Below, one piece after another: positions 1-9,635 of a stretch of DNA of 64,000 bases. The notes beneath the pieces were generated by a model that had not been told where the DNA came from, made no database searches, and saw only the letters and a program-made list of their open reading frames with translations. The DNA is taken from contig NCEU01000005.1 in NCBI GenBank assembly GCA_002280855.1, positions 62,001 through 126,000 on the forward strand, in the 5' to 3' direction. The translations under genes and the position numbers were made by a program. How positions within the stretch are numbered: the stretch's first letter is position 1; each line of letters starts with the position of its first letter. The stretch is from Sphingomonadales bacterium 32-65-25 (GTDB lineage: Bacteria; Pseudomonadota; Alphaproteobacteria; Sphingomonadales; Sphingomonadaceae).

Positions 1-296
1 GCAGCATCGACCGCGGCAAGCAGGCGCTGGCGCAGCGCAGCGCGATCACCCACCCACGGGCCCATCAATGCGCTGTTGTCACCGGCCGGATCACCGCGCC
101 GGCCCTTGCCATACACGTCGATGGCCATGGCGGCGTAGCCAAGAGCCGCCAGCTTGTCGGCCACAGCGTTGTCCCACGCAGTTTGTCCCACCCAGTTTGG
201 CGCGATCAGCACGCAGGGGAACGGGCCGTCGCCGGCCGGCAGCGCCAGATAGGCTTCCAGTTCGTCGGTGCCGTCAAAATAACTGAACACGGTCAT
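1..296 (-). CDS. Dienelactone hydrolase family protein, N-terminal part (truncated by window edge)
   Basis: The reading frame begins at an ATG (MTVFSYFDGTDELEAYLALP) and stays open to the left edge, so about 98 N-terminal residues are visible. The layout is that of dienelactone-hydrolase-like alpha/beta hydrolases: a short N-terminal strand, FPCVLIAPNWVGQTAW with the oxyanion loop, then GYAAMAIDVYGKGRRGDP. The catalytic Cys/Ser, Asp and His lie beyond the edge, so activity cannot be judged. It follows the ABC ATPase gene on the same strand after 14 nt, in the place where a YbbP-type permease often sits. Family call is firm; substrate unknown. Confidence 0.8.
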   Translation of the reverse strand, partial: MTVFSYFDGTDELEAYLALPAGDGPFPCVLIAPNWVGQTAWDNAVADKLAALGYAAMAIDVYGKGRRGDPAGDNSALMGPWVGDRAALRQRLLAAVDA

Positions 297-310
297 GAAA
301 TTGCTTCCCC

Positions 311-1015
311 TTATTCGGCCGCTTCGGCCAGATTCATCCGGTCATCCACGATCAGCCCGTCGCGCATAGTGATGATGCGGTCACACAGCGGCGCCAGATC
401 GGCATCATGGGTGATCAGCACCAGAGTCGCGCCGGTTTCCGTGAGGCGGCCGAACAACAGATCGATGATGGCCGCCCCCGTGGCCGCATCAAGATTGCCG
501 GTGGGTTCATCGGCGAAGATCAGTGCCGGGCGGCCAACCAGCGCGCGGGCGATGGCGACGCGCTGCTGTTCTCCGCCCGAAAGCTGCGTGGGATAATGGT
601 GGAGGCGATGGCCGAGGCCAACAGCTTCCAGTTCGGCCTTCGCGCGGGCCTGCACATCGGCTTCGCCGGCCAATTCCAGCGGCACGGCAACATTTTCCAG
701 CGCGGTCATGGTCGGGATCAGGTGGAAGGCCTGCAGCACGATGCCGATGCGGCCACGGCGGGCGCGGGCGAGGCCGTCTTCGTTCATGGTGGTAAATTCG
801 GCGCCGGCAACGCGCACGCTGCCGCTGGTCGCCCGTTCCATGCCGGACAACACGGCCATCGCCGAGGATTTGCCGGAACCCGACGGACCGAGGATGGCGA
901 TGCGCTGGCCGGCCGGCACGTCGAGCGTCAGCCCGCGCAGCACATCCACTGCGGCATCGCCGCTGCCCAGCCGCAGGGTGACATCGCGGGCTTCAATCAC
1001 CATATGGCTGTTCAT
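311..1015 (-). CDS. ABC transporter ATP-binding protein, LolD/YbbA type
   Basis: A 234-residue nucleotide-binding subunit. Visible motifs: Walker A GPSGSGKSS near residue 43, Q-loop VLQAFHL, signature LSGGEQQRVAIARAL, Walker B ALIFADEPTGNLD, and an H-switch LVLITHDADLA. The DEPTGNLD form is typical of the MacB/LolD/YbbA group, which serve FtsX-like permeases in lipoprotein or hydrophobic-substrate export. It is divergent from tesA, the usual YbbA-TesA neighbourhood in Proteobacteria. The expected permease gene is not seen; the next same-strand gene encodes a hydrolase. Exact transport role is inferred. Confidence 0.9.
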   Translation of the reverse strand: MNSHMVIEARDVTLRLGSGDAAVDVLRGLTLDVPAGQRIAILGPSGSGKSSAMAVLSGMERATSGSVRVAGAEFTTMNEDGLARARRGRIGIVLQAFHLIPTMTALENVAVPLELAGEADVQARAKAELEAVGLGHRLHHYPTQLSGGEQQRVAIARALVGRPALIFADEPTGNLDAATGAAIIDLLFGRLTETGATLVLITHDADLAPLCDRIITMRDGLIVDDRMNLAEAAE

Positions 1016-1047
1016 CCGCGTCCCGCTTGGCTGAAAGGATTCGAGTC

Positions 1048-1698
1048 TTGCCCGAATTAGGTGTTCGAAGCGCGCTTTACCAGATGGCGTTGCTGATTGG
1101 CGCGCTGTTCATGTCGCAGGCGGCGCTGGCACGGCCACTCGTGGTACTGGCCTATGGCGACAGCCTCACCGCAGGCTATCAACTGCCGCCCGGCCAGGGC
1201 TTTGCCCCGCAGCTGGAAAAGGCCTTGAAAGCCAAAGGCCGCAACGTCACCGTGGTCGGTGCCGGCGTGTCGGGCGACACCAGCACGCAGGGGCGCGCCC
1301 GGGTGAACTGGGTGCTGGCCGGCATGAAGCAGAAGCCCGATCTGGTGGTGCTGGAACTGGGCGCCAACGACATGCTGCGCGGGCAATCGCCGAAAACGGC
1401 GCGCGCGAATCTCGATGCGATGGTGAAGACGTTCAAGGCCAAAGGCGCGCGTGTGCTGGTCGCCGGGATGCGGGCCAATCCCACCTTGGGCAAGGCCTAT
1501 GTGACGGAATTCGAGGGCATGTTCCCGGCGGTGGCAAAGGCCAATGGTGTTTCGCTCTATCCCTTCTTCCTGGATGGCGTCGCCGCGCAGCCCGGCCTGC
1601 AGCTGGCCGATGGCATGCACCCCAATGGCAAGGGCGTGGCTGTGATGGTGAAGCGCATCCTGCCGGCCGTGGAACAGGAACTTGCCAAGGTGAAGTGA
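1048..1698 (+). CDS. tesA: Arylesterase / acyl-CoA thioesterase I, SGNH-hydrolase family
   Basis: A secreted GDSL-family lipase of about 216 residues. Block I AYGDSLTAGY carries the nucleophile Ser, GANDML is block III, and DGMHPN supplies the Asp-His pair. The N terminus has a hydrophobic signal segment (MALLIGALFMSQAALA) ending at an AxA-type site, indicating periplasmic export. I chose the TTG at 1048 because AAAGGA lies 8 nt upstream; a TTG at 1027 and an ATG at 1084 are alternatives. Its stop overlaps the thpR start, so the two are probably cotranscribed. TesA cleaves acyl esters and thioesters of medium to long chains. Confidence 0.9.
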   Translation: MPELGVRSALYQMALLIGALFMSQAALARPLVVLAYGDSLTAGYQLPPGQGFAPQLEKALKAKGRNVTVVGAGVSGDTSTQGRARVNWVLAGMKQKPDLVVLELGANDMLRGQSPKTARANLDAMVKTFKAKGARVLVAGMRANPTLGKAYVTEFEGMFPAVAKANGVSLYPFFLDGVAAQPGLQLADGMHPNGKGVAVMVKRILPAVEQELAKVK

Positions 1699-2213
1699 TG
1701 CGGCTGTTCGTCGGCCTCGATCTGCCGGAAAAGGTGAAGGCGGCCCTGCTGGCCAGCATGGGAGGCGTTGCCAATGCGCGCTGGCAGACGGCGGCACAAC
1801 TTCACATCACCCTGCGCTTCATCGGCGAGGTGGATCGCCACACCGCCGCCGACCTCGCCGCCGCGCTGGGCCGGGTAAATGTGCGGCCATTCGAGGCCGA
1901 ACTGGGTGATCCCGGCCTGTTCGACCATCGCGGCCGCATCGACACCTTGTGGGTGGGCGTCCGCCCGGCCGAGGCCCTCACGCAGCTGGCCAAATCCGTC
2001 AACGCCGCACTGGCCAGTGTCGGCATCCCGCCCGAGCCACGCGCCTTCCTGCCCCACATCACGATTGCGCGCGGCCGCAGCATGATCGGCGCCACGGCGT
2101 GGCCGCAATCACCCATCCCGCGCATGGCGTGGCAGGTCGATGGCTTTGCCCTGTTCGAAAGCCAGATGGGCAAGGATGGCAGTGATTACACCATCCTTGC
2201 CCGCTGGCCTTAG
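1698..2213 (+). CDS. thpR: RNA 2',3'-cyclic phosphodiesterase (2'-5' RNA ligase family)
   Basis: A 171-residue 2H phosphoesterase. The two signature His-x-Thr motifs are LHITLRF (about residue 34) and PHITIAR (about residue 116), spaced as in ThpR/LigT. The family opens 2',3'-cyclic phosphates on RNA ends and can reversibly join 2'-5' ends in vitro; the cellular role is unsettled. The ATG overlaps the tesA stop (TGATG); a GTG 3 nt earlier is possible. Its 3' end overlaps gcvPB on the other strand by 4 nt. Length matches the family. Confidence 0.92.
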   Translation: MRLFVGLDLPEKVKAALLASMGGVANARWQTAAQLHITLRFIGEVDRHTAADLAAALGRVNVRPFEAELGDPGLFDHRGRIDTLWVGVRPAEALTQLAKSVNAALASVGIPPEPRAFLPHITIARGRSMIGATAWPQSPIPRMAWQVDGFALFESQMGKDGSDYTILARWP

Positions 2214-3772
2214 GCCGCTTCGCTGTCCTTGAACGCCAGGACCGGCTTGCGGGCCGCCAGCGTTTCATCAAGCCGGCGGCGCGGCGCGAAATGCGGCCCC
2301 GTGCGCCAGGCATCCGGATCGGCCAACATCTGCGTTGCGACATGGCGCATGGCCCCGATCAGCTGATCGAGGTTGGCCTTGCTCTCGGTTTCGGTCGGTT
2401 CCACCAGCATGGCGCCGTGGACGACAAGCGGGAAATAGACCGTCATCGGGTGGAAGCCCTCGTCGATCAGCGCCTTGGCGAGATCGAGGGTAGAGAGCCC
2501 GGTGCCATCGAGGAAATCATCCGAGAACAGGGCTTCGTGCATGCACGGGCCACTGGCGGCGAACGGCGCGGTGTAGAGATCCTTCAGGCTGGCAAGGATG
2601 TAATTGGCGTTGAGCACCGCATCCTCCGCCACCTGGCGCAGGCCATCGGCGCCGTGGCTCATCATGTAGCTGAGCGCGCGGACGAACATGCCCATCTGGC
2701 CGTGGAAGGCGACCATACGGCCAAAGCTCTGGCCGGCGTGGGTGCCAGCGGTGTCTTCCTCCACCAACTCAAGGCCCGTGGCAGTCTTGCGCACGAACGG
2801 GATCGGCGCAAACGGGGCCAGCGCGGCCGACAGCACGACCGGGCCAGAGCCGGGGCCACCGCCGCCGTGGGGCGTACTGAACGTCTTGTGCAGGTTGATG
2901 TGCATGGCATCGACGCCCAGATCGCCAGGGCGGACGCGGCCGACGATGGCGTTGAAATTGGCGCCGTCGCAATAGACATAGCCGCCCACGGCATGCACCG
3001 CATCGGAAATGCGCTTCAGGTCAGGCTCGAACAGGCCGCAGGTGTTGGGGTTGGTGATCATCACCGCCGCCACATCCGGGCCAAGCCGAGCGAGCATGGC
3101 ATCCAGATCGACCCGGCCGCGATCGTTGGCCGGGATGTTTTCCACGGTGAATCCGCAGAAGGCCGCGGTCGCCGGGTTGGTGCCATGCGCCGATTCCGGC
3201 ACCAGCACGACGCGACGCGGATCGTTCTTCGCATCAAGCGCGGCGCGGATCGCCACCATGCCGCACAACTCACCATGGGCGCCGGCCTTGGGGCTCATGG
3301 CCACCGCCGGCATGCCGGTCAGCTTCATCAGCCAATCGGCGAGCACGTCGATCAGTTCCAGAGCGCCCTGCACGGTGGACTGCGGCTGCAGCGGGTGAAT
3401 GTCGGCAAAGCCGGGCAGCCGCGCCATCTTCTCGTTCAGGCGCGGATTGTGCTTCATCGTGCACGAACCCAGCGGGAAGATGCCAAGATCAATGGCATAA
3501 TTCTGCCGCGACAGGCGGGTGTAGTGGCGCACGGCTTCCGGCTCGGAAAAGCCCGGCAGGCCGATGACCGCATCACGGCCAAGGCCGCCGAGGCGATCCG
3601 GAACCGGCGGCACCGGCGGCAGATCAACGCCCGACGTGTCGAGCGAGCCGCGCTCGAACAGCAACGGCTCTTCCAGCATCAGCGCCTTGTTGCCGGTGAA
3701 GGTTTCGGCCACGGCGCCAGTGCCGGCGACGAGGCGGGTGGGGCGGCCCACGTTGTTCATTGCAGTCGTCAT
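2210..3772 (-). CDS. gcvPB: Glycine dehydrogenase (decarboxylating) subunit 2, P-protein beta half
   Basis: 520 residues forming the C-terminal half of the split P protein. It decarboxylates glycine on pyridoxal phosphate and passes the aminomethyl group to lipoyl-GcvH. The PLP-binding lysine is Lys296 in HINLHKTFSTPHGGGG, with the glycine-rich loop directly after. Other conserved stretches are LGSCTMKHNPR and PESAHGTNPATAAF. The start ATG overlaps the gcvPA stop (TAATG), so translation is coupled. It is the last gene of the riboswitch-controlled operon. Length fits the two-subunit type; Escherichia has one fused gene. Confidence 0.97.
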   Translation of the reverse strand: MTTAMNNVGRPTRLVAGTGAVAETFTGNKALMLEEPLLFERGSLDTSGVDLPPVPPVPDRLGGLGRDAVIGLPGFSEPEAVRHYTRLSRQNYAIDLGIFPLGSCTMKHNPRLNEKMARLPGFADIHPLQPQSTVQGALELIDVLADWLMKLTGMPAVAMSPKAGAHGELCGMVAIRAALDAKNDPRRVVLVPESAHGTNPATAAFCGFTVENIPANDRGRVDLDAMLARLGPDVAAVMITNPNTCGLFEPDLKRISDAVHAVGGYVYCDGANFNAIVGRVRPGDLGVDAMHINLHKTFSTPHGGGGPGSGPVVLSAALAPFAPIPFVRKTATGLELVEEDTAGTHAGQSFGRMVAFHGQMGMFVRALSYMMSHGADGLRQVAEDAVLNANYILASLKDLYTAPFAASGPCMHEALFSDDFLDGTGLSTLDLAKALIDEGFHPMTVYFPLVVHGAMLVEPTETESKANLDQLIGAMRHVATQMLADPDAWRTGPHFAPRRRLDETLAARKPVLAFKDSEAA

Positions 3773-5139
3773 TACGCCATCACCTCGTCCAGCGCGTCTT
3801 CATACGCGTCAAAATCCTCGTCGGTCGCGGTTTCGGTCACCGCCACGATCATGCCAGTTTGCAGCGATTTCTCGCCCGGCCACAACCGGCCCAGCGACAC
3901 GCCGCCCAGCACGCCCTTTTCGGCCAGCTTGCGCACCACGGGCCGGGCTTCGCGGCCAAGGTCCAGCGTGAATTCGTTGAAGAACGGCCCGTTCAGCAGC
4001 GTCACGCCGGGCACGCGGCCCAGCCGGTCAGCCAGTTGCACGGCGCGGGCGTGATTGAGGGCAGCGAGGTGGCGCAGGCCCTTTTCGCCCAGCAACGACA
4101 GATGCGCCGAGAAGGCCAACGCAATCAGGCCGGAGTTGGTGCAGATATTGCTGGTCGCCTTCTCGCGGCGAATATGTTGCTCGCGGGTGGACAGCGTCAG
4201 CACGAAACCGCGTTTGCCGCTTGCGTCCACGGTTTCGCCGCACAGGCGGCCCGGGGCCTGGCGCACATGCTTTTCGCGGCAGGCAAACAGGCCCAGGTAA
4301 GGCCCGCCGAACAACAGCCCGGCGCCCAGCGACTGGCCTTCGCCCACGACGATATCGGCGCCCATTTCACCCGGCGACTTGATCGCGCCCAGCGAAACGA
4401 TTTCGGTGACCACGACGATGAGCAGCGCGCCGGCCTTGTGGCAGGCATCGGCCAGCGGGGTAAGATCGGCGACATGGCCGAACAGATTGGGGTTCTGCAC
4501 GACGACGCAGCTGGTGTCGGCGTCAATGCTGGCAATCAGGCTGCTGAGGTCATCGCCCGGCGCGCCCGGCGTGAACACCGGGGTGCCGGCTTCCACCACG
4601 TCGCCGGTGAAGCGGGTCAGCGTCTTCAGCACCGACGTATAATGCGGATGAACGCCGGCGGAAACGATGCATTTGGGCTTGCGCGTGATGCGGCGCGCCA
4701 TGAACACCGCTTCGGTCATGGCGGTGGAGCCGTCGTACATCGAGGCGTTGGCCACTTCCATGCCGGTGAGGCGCGCCACCTGGGTCTGGAATTCGAACAG
4801 CACCTGCAGCGTGCCCTGGGCGATTTCCGGCTGGTAAGGCGTGTAGGCGGTGAGGAACTCGCCGCGCTGGATGACCATGTCCACCGTGGCCGGCACATGA
4901 TGCTTGTAGGCGCCGCAGCCGACGAAGAAGGGCGTGGTGCTGGCGGTCAAATTCTTGCCGGCCATCTTCACCAGCGCGCGTTCCACCGCCATTTCGCTGG
5001 CGTGGTTCGGGAGGCCGGCGATGGGGCCATCCAGCACGGCTTCGGCCGGCACGTCCTGAAACAGATCGTCGACGCTGGCGGCACCGATGGTGGCCAGCAT
5101 GGCTGTACGGTCAGCCGTGGAAAGGGGCAGATAACGCAA
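3772..5139 (-). CDS. gcvPA: Glycine dehydrogenase (decarboxylating) subunit 1, P-protein alpha half
   Basis: About 455 residues with the fold-type-I aminotransferase body lacking the PLP lysine, as expected for the alpha half. Typical stretches: [29 protein letters not shown] and [16 protein letters not shown] place the start at the TTG at 5139 ([11 protein letters not shown]) because related proteins begin MRYLPLT, GGAG lies 8 nt upstream, and it sits 5 nt after the methyltransferase stop. An in-frame extension to 5196 would run into the preceding gene. It pairs with GcvPB in the cytoplasm to make the active decarboxylase. Confidence 0.95.
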   Translation of the reverse strand: MRYLPLSTADRTAMLATIGAASVDDLFQDVPAEAVLDGPIAGLPNHASEMAVERALVKMAGKNLTASTTPFFVGCGAYKHHVPATVDMVIQRGEFLTAYTPYQPEIAQGTLQVLFEFQTQVARLTGMEVANASMYDGSTAMTEAVFMARRITRKPKCIVSAGVHPHYTSVLKTLTRFTGDVVEAGTPVFTPGAPGDDLSSLIASIDADTSCVVVQNPNLFGHVADLTPLADACHKAGALLIVVVTEIVSLGAIKSPGEMGADIVVGEGQSLGAGLLFGGPYLGLFACREKHVRQAPGRLCGETVDASGKRGFVLTLSTREQHIRREKATSNICTNSGLIALAFSAHLSLLGEKGLRHLAALNHARAVQLADRLGRVPGVTLLNGPFFNEFTLDLGREARPVVRKLAEKGVLGGVSLGRLWPGEKSLQTGMIVAVTETATDEDFDAYEDALDEVMA

Positions 5140-5144
5140 GGGCC

Positions 5145-5915
5145 TTACTCCGGGAGATGGGCGGAAAAACGGATGCGAACATAATCGGCGATCCACTGGC
5201 CATTGGCGGCTTGCAGCGCCGGGGCGAGGAGAGCGACGGTTTCGGTGATGATCTGGTCTTTTTGGCCGTCAGGCACACCGGCGGCATCGATGAAGCCGCC
5301 GCGGAAGGTTTCGAGCCAGCCGGCCATGCCGCTTGCCGGCAGGGGCGTCGGGCGCGGGATGATGGCGCAACTCTCCACCAAGAAGCCGCCCCGTTCCAGC
5401 ACAGCACGGAAAGCATCGGCTGTGGGATAATAGCTGGTTTCGGCTCCAGCGGCCGGGAAGCCGTGGCGGGCGAGCACAGCGATCAGCGCGGTGCGGATGG
5501 CCGCAATATTGGCGTGGCCGCCGAATTCACCGACATAGCGCCCGCCGGGCTTGAGCGCGCGCCTCACGCCGGCCGTCACCACATCGGGCTGGCCGACCCA
5601 GTGCAACGCGGCGTTGGTGAAAACGGCGTCGAACTCAGCATCGAAATCGAGCGCACGCGCGTCGCCAATCCGGGCATCAATGTCCTTGGCTTGCGCCGCC
5701 GCCACCATCGCCGGATCGGCATCGACACCCACCACGTCGCTGCCGGCGTTGATCAGCTTTTGCGTCAGCACACCATCGCCGCAGCCCAGATCGAGCACGC
5801 GCTCGCCCGGCTTTGGTGCCAACAGGTCAAGCACCGCCGCCCCCAGCGCCGGCACGAAGGCGGCGTGGGTCGCATAGAGGGACGGATCCCAACGCGTGGC
5901 GGTGCCGCTGGTCAC
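5145..5915 (-). CDS. Class I SAM-dependent methyltransferase inside the glycine cleavage operon
   Basis: A 256-residue Rossmann methyltransferase. Motif I is [12 protein letters not shown], motif II region [14 protein letters not shown], followed by [12 protein letters not shown], a combination resembling trans-aconitate methyltransferase (Tam) and BioC-like enzymes. A GTG start abuts the gcvH stop (TAA then GTG) and the gene ends 5 nt before gcvPA, so it is embedded in the operon and under the same riboswitch. No glycine cleavage subunit is a SAM methyltransferase, so its substrate is unknown. A link through one-carbon or SAM supply is speculation from position only. Confidence 0.85.
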   Translation of the reverse strand: MTSGTATRWDPSLYATHAAFVPALGAAVLDLLAPKPGERVLDLGCGDGVLTQKLINAGSDVVGVDADPAMVAAAQAKDIDARIGDARALDFDAEFDAVFTNAALHWVGQPDVVTAGVRRALKPGGRYVGEFGGHANIAAIRTALIAVLARHGFPAAGAETSYYPTADAFRAVLERGGFLVESCAIIPRPTPLPASGMAGWLETFRGGFIDAAGVPDGQKDQIITETVALLAPALQAANGQWIADYVRIRFSAHLPE

Positions 5916-6287
5916 TTACAGGCTGGCGACGAAGGCGTCGTAAGCGGCCTTGTCCATCAGCCCATCCAGTTCCGACGCGTCGGACAAGGTAAGCTTGAAG
6001 AACCAGCCCTCGGCTTCCGGCGCACTGTTCACCAGGCTCGGATCGTCGGCCAGCGCCGGGTTGGACTCGGTGACCGTGCCCGACACCGGAGCATAGACGT
6101 CAGACGCGGCCTTTACCGATTCGACCACGGCAGCTTCCCCGCCCTTGGTCACGGCGCGACCGGCGTCGGGCAGATCGACGAACACCACGTCGCCCAGCTG
6201 GCCCTGCGCATAATCGGTGATGCCAACGGTGGCTTCACCGCCGGCAACGTCAATCCATTCATGATCCTGCGTGTACAAACGGCTCAT
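5916..6287 (-). CDS. gcvH: Glycine cleavage system H protein (lipoyl carrier)
   Basis: 123 residues, the normal size. The lipoylated lysine is Lys59 in [17 protein letters not shown]; the preceding [15 protein letters not shown] is the conserved hammerhead strand. GcvH carries the aminomethyl group from the P protein to the T protein and is reoxidised by the L protein (not in this window). Its ATG overlaps the gcvT stop by 4 nt and its own stop touches the methyltransferase GTG. Identity is secure. Confidence 0.97.
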   Translation of the reverse strand: MSRLYTQDHEWIDVAGGEATVGITDYAQGQLGDVVFVDLPDAGRAVTKGGEAAVVESVKAASDVYAPVSGTVTESNPALADDPSLVNSAPEAEGWFFKLTLSDASELDGLMDKAAYDAFVASL

Positions 6288-7423
6288 TTCTTGTCCCCTT
6301 CCCGAACATAATTCTTCTGTTTGAACGGCATCGGCACCACGGTGGCGGCGATGCGCTTGCCCCGCACTTCAATTTCCAGCGCGGTGCCGTCGGCGCTGTG
6401 TTCGGTCGTCACATAAGCCATGGCGATCGGCACATTCAGGCTGGGCGCAAAGCCGCCGGAGGTGAGCACGCCCACCTGTTCGTCACTCACCCACACGGTC
6501 GCGCCTTCACGCGCCGGCATGCGGCCTTCAACGGCTAGGCCCACCCGCTTGCGGGCGGCACCGTTGAACAGTTGATCGAGCACCCGCTCCGCACCGGGGA
6601 AACCGCCTTCCGTCTTGCGGCGCTTGGAAATGGCGAAGCTCAGATCGGCTTCAACCGGCGTGGTTTCCGGATCGAGATCATGGCCATAGAGCGGAAGGCC
6701 AGCTTCAAGCCGCAGGGAGTCGCGGGCGCCAAGCCCGATCGGCTTCACTTCTTCATGCGCGAGCAGCGCCTCGGCCAGGGCTTCAGCATGTTCGGACAGC
6801 ACCGAAATCTCATAGCCATCCTCACCGGTGTAACCCGATCGGGTGATGCCCAGCTTGATCCCGTTCCACAGCCAGCGCGCGCCGGCCATGAACTTGAGAT
6901 CGGCAAAGGCGGGTTGATCGGCGGACTCAGGAGTGAGGTCGAATCGGCTCATCACCGTCACCGCCTGCGGACCTTGCAGCGCCAACAGCGCGTGATCTTC
7001 CATGTGGTGCAACGTGATGCCCGCCGGCAGCCGTGCAGCCATGTGGGCGATGTCGCCATACTTGGTTGCGCCGTTGACGACGAGATAGAAATTGCGGCCC
7101 GTGCTGGTGACCATCAGGTCGTCCAAAATGCCGCCATTGTCCGCCAGCAGCAGCGAATAACGCACGCGGTGGGGCTGCAACGCCTTGAAGTCACCGGGCG
7201 CCAGGCTTTCCAGCCATTCGGCGGCGCCTTCCCCTTCCACCAGCAGTTGGCCCATGTGCGACACGTCGAACAGCCCTGCATGTTCACGCGTCCACAGATG
7301 CTCGGCGATGATGCCGTCAAACTGGATCGGCATGGCATAGCCGGCAAAGCCCACCATGCGCGCGCCCAGACGGCGATGCAGCGCATCCAGCGGCAATGTC
7401 TTCAGATCAACGTCATCCGCCAT
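6284..7423 (-). CDS. gcvT: Aminomethyltransferase, glycine cleavage T protein
   Basis: 379 residues from the ATG at 7423, preceded by GGGG at 6 nt; an in-frame TTG at 7438 is less likely. The protein releases ammonia and transfers the methylene group to tetrahydrofolate. Conserved pieces: [13 protein letters not shown] near the N terminus, LFDVSHMGQ, a GCVT folate-binding region with [10 protein letters not shown], and [20 protein letters not shown]. It is the first gene of the operon, directly downstream of the glycine riboswitch, the usual arrangement for glycine-inducible gcv operons. Confidence 0.96.
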   Translation of the reverse strand: MADDVDLKTLPLDALHRRLGARMVGFAGYAMPIQFDGIIAEHLWTREHAGLFDVSHMGQLLVEGEGAAEWLESLAPGDFKALQPHRVRYSLLLADNGGILDDLMVTSTGRNFYLVVNGATKYGDIAHMAARLPAGITLHHMEDHALLALQGPQAVTVMSRFDLTPESADQPAFADLKFMAGARWLWNGIKLGITRSGYTGEDGYEISVLSEHAEALAEALLAHEEVKPIGLGARDSLRLEAGLPLYGHDLDPETTPVEADLSFAISKRRKTEGGFPGAERVLDQLFNGAARKRVGLAVEGRMPAREGATVWVSDEQVGVLTSGGFAPSLNVPIAMAYVTTEHSADGTALEIEVRGKRIAATVVPMPFKQKNYVREGDKK

Positions 7424-7476
7424 GCGGTACCCCGGCAACAGTCACGGTTCAGCCTTGTGCCAAACCTGGTTCCCCC

Positions 7477-7662
7477 ACTGTCGCCAGACCTGAGAGCTTT
7501 GACCGGACAATGTCCGGCTTACCCCTTCGGTGGGGTGAAGGCGTGAGCCCGCACCCGCTTTCCAGAGTGTCGCTAATACGCCGGCGCGGTCCTTTTGCCT
7601 GAGAGATTCCGGGGGCGGCTTGCTCCTTCGGCGGTGAAACTTGCGCTTCACACTCTCCCGCG
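7477..7662 (-). promoter_or_regulatory. Tandem glycine riboswitch upstream of gcvT
   Basis: Read on the minus strand, the first aptamer (about 7662 to 7590) shows GGGAGAG, CACCGCCGAAGGAGCAAGC and CGGAATCTCTCAGGCAAAAG. The second (about 7570 to 7477) shows CACTCTGG, CACCGAAGGGGTAAGCCGG and AAGCTCTCAGG. These are the hallmark conserved blocks of the glycine riboswitch in its classic two-aptamer form with a short linker. Glycine binding normally turns on gcv expression. About 50 nt separate aptamer 2 from the gcvT start, leaving space for an expression platform; no clear terminator with a T-run is seen, so control may be at translation. Confidence 0.93.
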
Positions 7663-7784
7663 CGCGGCGCCGGAGTTGCCCCCGGCGACATCCGCCGATT
7701 GGGCGAAGCGGGAGCGCGAGTCAACTGCCCGAATGACCACCACAATGCCGCAACCCTATCGCGTGGCGGCCGTAACTTCAGGGC

Positions 7785-7901
7785 ATGATTGCCAAGCGCC
7801 TACCCCTGATTGCCCTGCTCATCGGCCTCGCCATGGCATTGAGCCTCAACCGTGCCGATGGGGCACGGCCCGTGGCGGTTCACGCCGAATCGCTGCCCTG
7901 A
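7785..7901 (+). CDS. Possible 38-residue single-segment membrane or secreted peptide
   Basis: An ATG frame reading MIAKRLPLIALLIGLAMALS followed by a short polar tail that ends in AESLP. A lysine/arginine start followed by about 15 hydrophobic residues is a good signal or membrane segment. It fills the gap between the gcv riboswitch (other strand) and the convergent lipoprotein gene. There is no strong ribosome site before it (GGGC only) and no recognised family, so this could be chance. Confidence 0.3.
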   Translation: MIAKRLPLIALLIGLAMALSLNRADGARPVAVHAESLP

Positions 7902-7907
7902 ACCGGC

Positions 7908-8555
7908 TTATTTGGCGATGTTGTAGGCCAGCGCGCGATCGTCGAGCTGGAAGCCGAGCAGCACCTCGAAGCTGGCGGCGCGCAGGGCAGCCTTCACTTC
8001 GGGATCAGCCATAGGATCGGTGGCCGCATCCAGTTCACCCGGACGGCGCTTGCGGTTGATCTTGTCGAGAATGGCCTGCGGCACAGCGGCGGCGGTGCGC
8101 GACACGGCAGCCGTGGCCGTGCCCTGCGCCACGGCGCGTTCCTGGCCGGCGGCAAAATTCACCGTCACCTGGGAAATCTGCTTGGCGTTGACGATGTTGC
8201 CGGCCTGCACCACGGCGGCAAACACCGGCAGCACGAACTGCCGGGCTGGTGCTGCGTCGGTGCGGCGCACGATAACGTCATAGTTGATGCGCGACACAAA
8301 CTGATCGCTGGTTTCGGCGCAGTCATCGCGCACGTTGGTGATGGTCGCCACGGCGTCCATGTTGGCCGCATCGGCAACGGTGCCTGCCGCGCCCGGCCGG
8401 AACAACGTCATGTCGCCGGCATAGGCCGCCACCGCGACGGCCGGGCATGAGGAGCGCCGCACCACTAGAGGATTGCGGTCGCACGCGGCCAGAAGCAGCG
8501 CCGGCACGGCAACGGCAGCCAAGGCGATGGAACGGCGAAAAGCAGGGCTCGTCAT
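7908..8555 (-). CDS. Predicted outer-membrane or periplasmic lipoprotein, unknown function
   Basis: About 215 residues from the ATG at 8555 (MTSPAFRRS); an upstream start at 8576 is possible. A basic n-region, hydrophobic [11 protein letters not shown] and lipobox LLAAC predict lipid modification at the cysteine near residue 24. The mature part begins with a cysteine-containing [12 protein letters not shown] segment and continues with a beta-rich region; sphingomonads carry similar lipoproteins of unknown role, but I recognise no catalytic motif. It is divergent from ispH with an 86-nt gap that must hold both promoters. Confidence 0.75.
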   Translation of the reverse strand: MTSPAFRRSIALAAVAVPALLLAACDRNPLVVRRSSCPAVAVAAYAGDMTLFRPGAAGTVADAANMDAVATITNVRDDCAETSDQFVSRINYDVIVRRTDAAPARQFVLPVFAAVVQAGNIVNAKQISQVTVNFAAGQERAVAQGTATAAVSRTAAAVPQAILDKINRKRRPGELDAATDPMADPEVKAALRAASFEVLLGFQLDDRALAYNIAK

Positions 8556-8641
8556 GCCCCTTCTCCTATGGGGCAAAAGGCGTCACCGCAAGCGCCAACA
8601 AACTGTGGCGCGGGCCGGGCCAATCGCGTATCAGCCGGGGC

Positions 8642-9619
8642 ATGAGCAACGTCGCCCCCGCCATGGATTTTGTTCCTGCCGAACTGCCAGCCCTGAACGT
8701 ACTGGTTGCCGCTCCGCGCGGCTTTTGTGCCGGGGTGGATCGCGCGATCCATATCGTTGAACTTGCGCTCGAGCGCTGGGGCGCGCCGGTGTTCGTACGG
8801 CATGAAATCGTCCACAACAAGTTCGTGGTCGACAGTCTGAAGGCCAAGGGCGCCATCTTTGTCGAGGAACTCGATGAAGTGCCCGACGGTGTGCCGGTCG
8901 TGTTTTCCGCCCATGGCGTGCCCAAAGCCGTGCCGGCCAAGGCCGAAGAGCGCGGGCTGACCTATGTGGATGCCACCTGCCCGCTGGTTTCCAAGGTGCA
9001 TCGCCAGGCCGAACGGCTGGTGGCCGGCGGTTGCCACATCCTGTTCATCGGCCATCAGGGCCACCCGGAAGTGATCGGCACCTTCGGCCAGGTGCCTGAT
9101 GGCGCCATGACCCTGATCGAAACGCTGGAAGACGCCCAGAACGTGCAGCCGCCGGGCAGCGGCAAGCTCGGTTTCCTCACCCAGACGACGCTGAGCGTGG
9201 ACGACACGTCGGACATGGTGGCCGAACTGAAGCGGCGCTTCCCGGAGATCGAAGGCCCGCGCGGCGACGACATCTGCTATGCCACGTCCAACCGCCAGGC
9301 CGCGGTGAAGGCAATGGCGCCGCGTTGTGATCTGGTGCTGGTGATTGGCGCGGCCAACAGCAGCAACAGCCAGCGCCTGCGCGAAGTGGCCGAACGCGAA
9401 GGCGCGCGCAGCTGGCTGATCCAGCGCGCGGCCGAGATTGATTGGGCCTGGTTCGACGGTGTGACCACGGTCGGGCTGACCGCCGGCGCCTCAGCCCCGG
9501 AAGTGCTGGTGCAGGAAGTGCTGGCCGCGATGAACGAACGCTTTGCCGTGACGACCGAAAATATCACGACGGCGGTGGAAGAAGTGGTGTTCAAGCTGCC
9601 GCGTTCGCTGACCGCCTGA
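8642..9619 (+). CDS. ispH: 4-hydroxy-3-methylbut-2-enyl diphosphate reductase
   Basis: 325 residues. IspH makes IPP and DMAPP in the last step of the MEP pathway using a [4Fe-4S] cluster. The three cluster cysteines appear in [12 protein letters not shown] (Cys29), [11 protein letters not shown] and [11 protein letters not shown]; the catalytic region [10 protein letters not shown] and SAHGVPKAV is conserved. ATG at 8642 was chosen because family members begin just before the PRGFCAGV strand. The product feeds the carotenoid and bacteriochlorophyll side chains made by genes elsewhere in this window and genome. thrB follows after 16 nt. Confidence 0.97.
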   Translation: MSNVAPAMDFVPAELPALNVLVAAPRGFCAGVDRAIHIVELALERWGAPVFVRHEIVHNKFVVDSLKAKGAIFVEELDEVPDGVPVVFSAHGVPKAVPAKAEERGLTYVDATCPLVSKVHRQAERLVAGGCHILFIGHQGHPEVIGTFGQVPDGAMTLIETLEDAQNVQPPGSGKLGFLTQTTLSVDDTSDMVAELKRRFPEIEGPRGDDICYATSNRQAAVKAMAPRCDLVLVIGAANSSNSQRLREVAEREGARSWLIQRAAEIDWAWFDGVTTVGLTAGASAPEVLVQEVLAAMNERFAVTTENITTAVEEVVFKLPRSLTA

Positions 9620-9635
9620 TCCGACGGCGCGGGCG

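Noticed and set aside
2291..4054. 587-codon plus-strand frame opposite gcvPB
   Set aside because: Opposite a clearly conserved gcvPB; composition is typical of a reverse-strand shadow in GC-rich DNA.
3760..5184. 474-codon plus-strand frame opposite gcvPA
   Set aside because: Mirror of the gcvPA reading frame with no recognisable motif.
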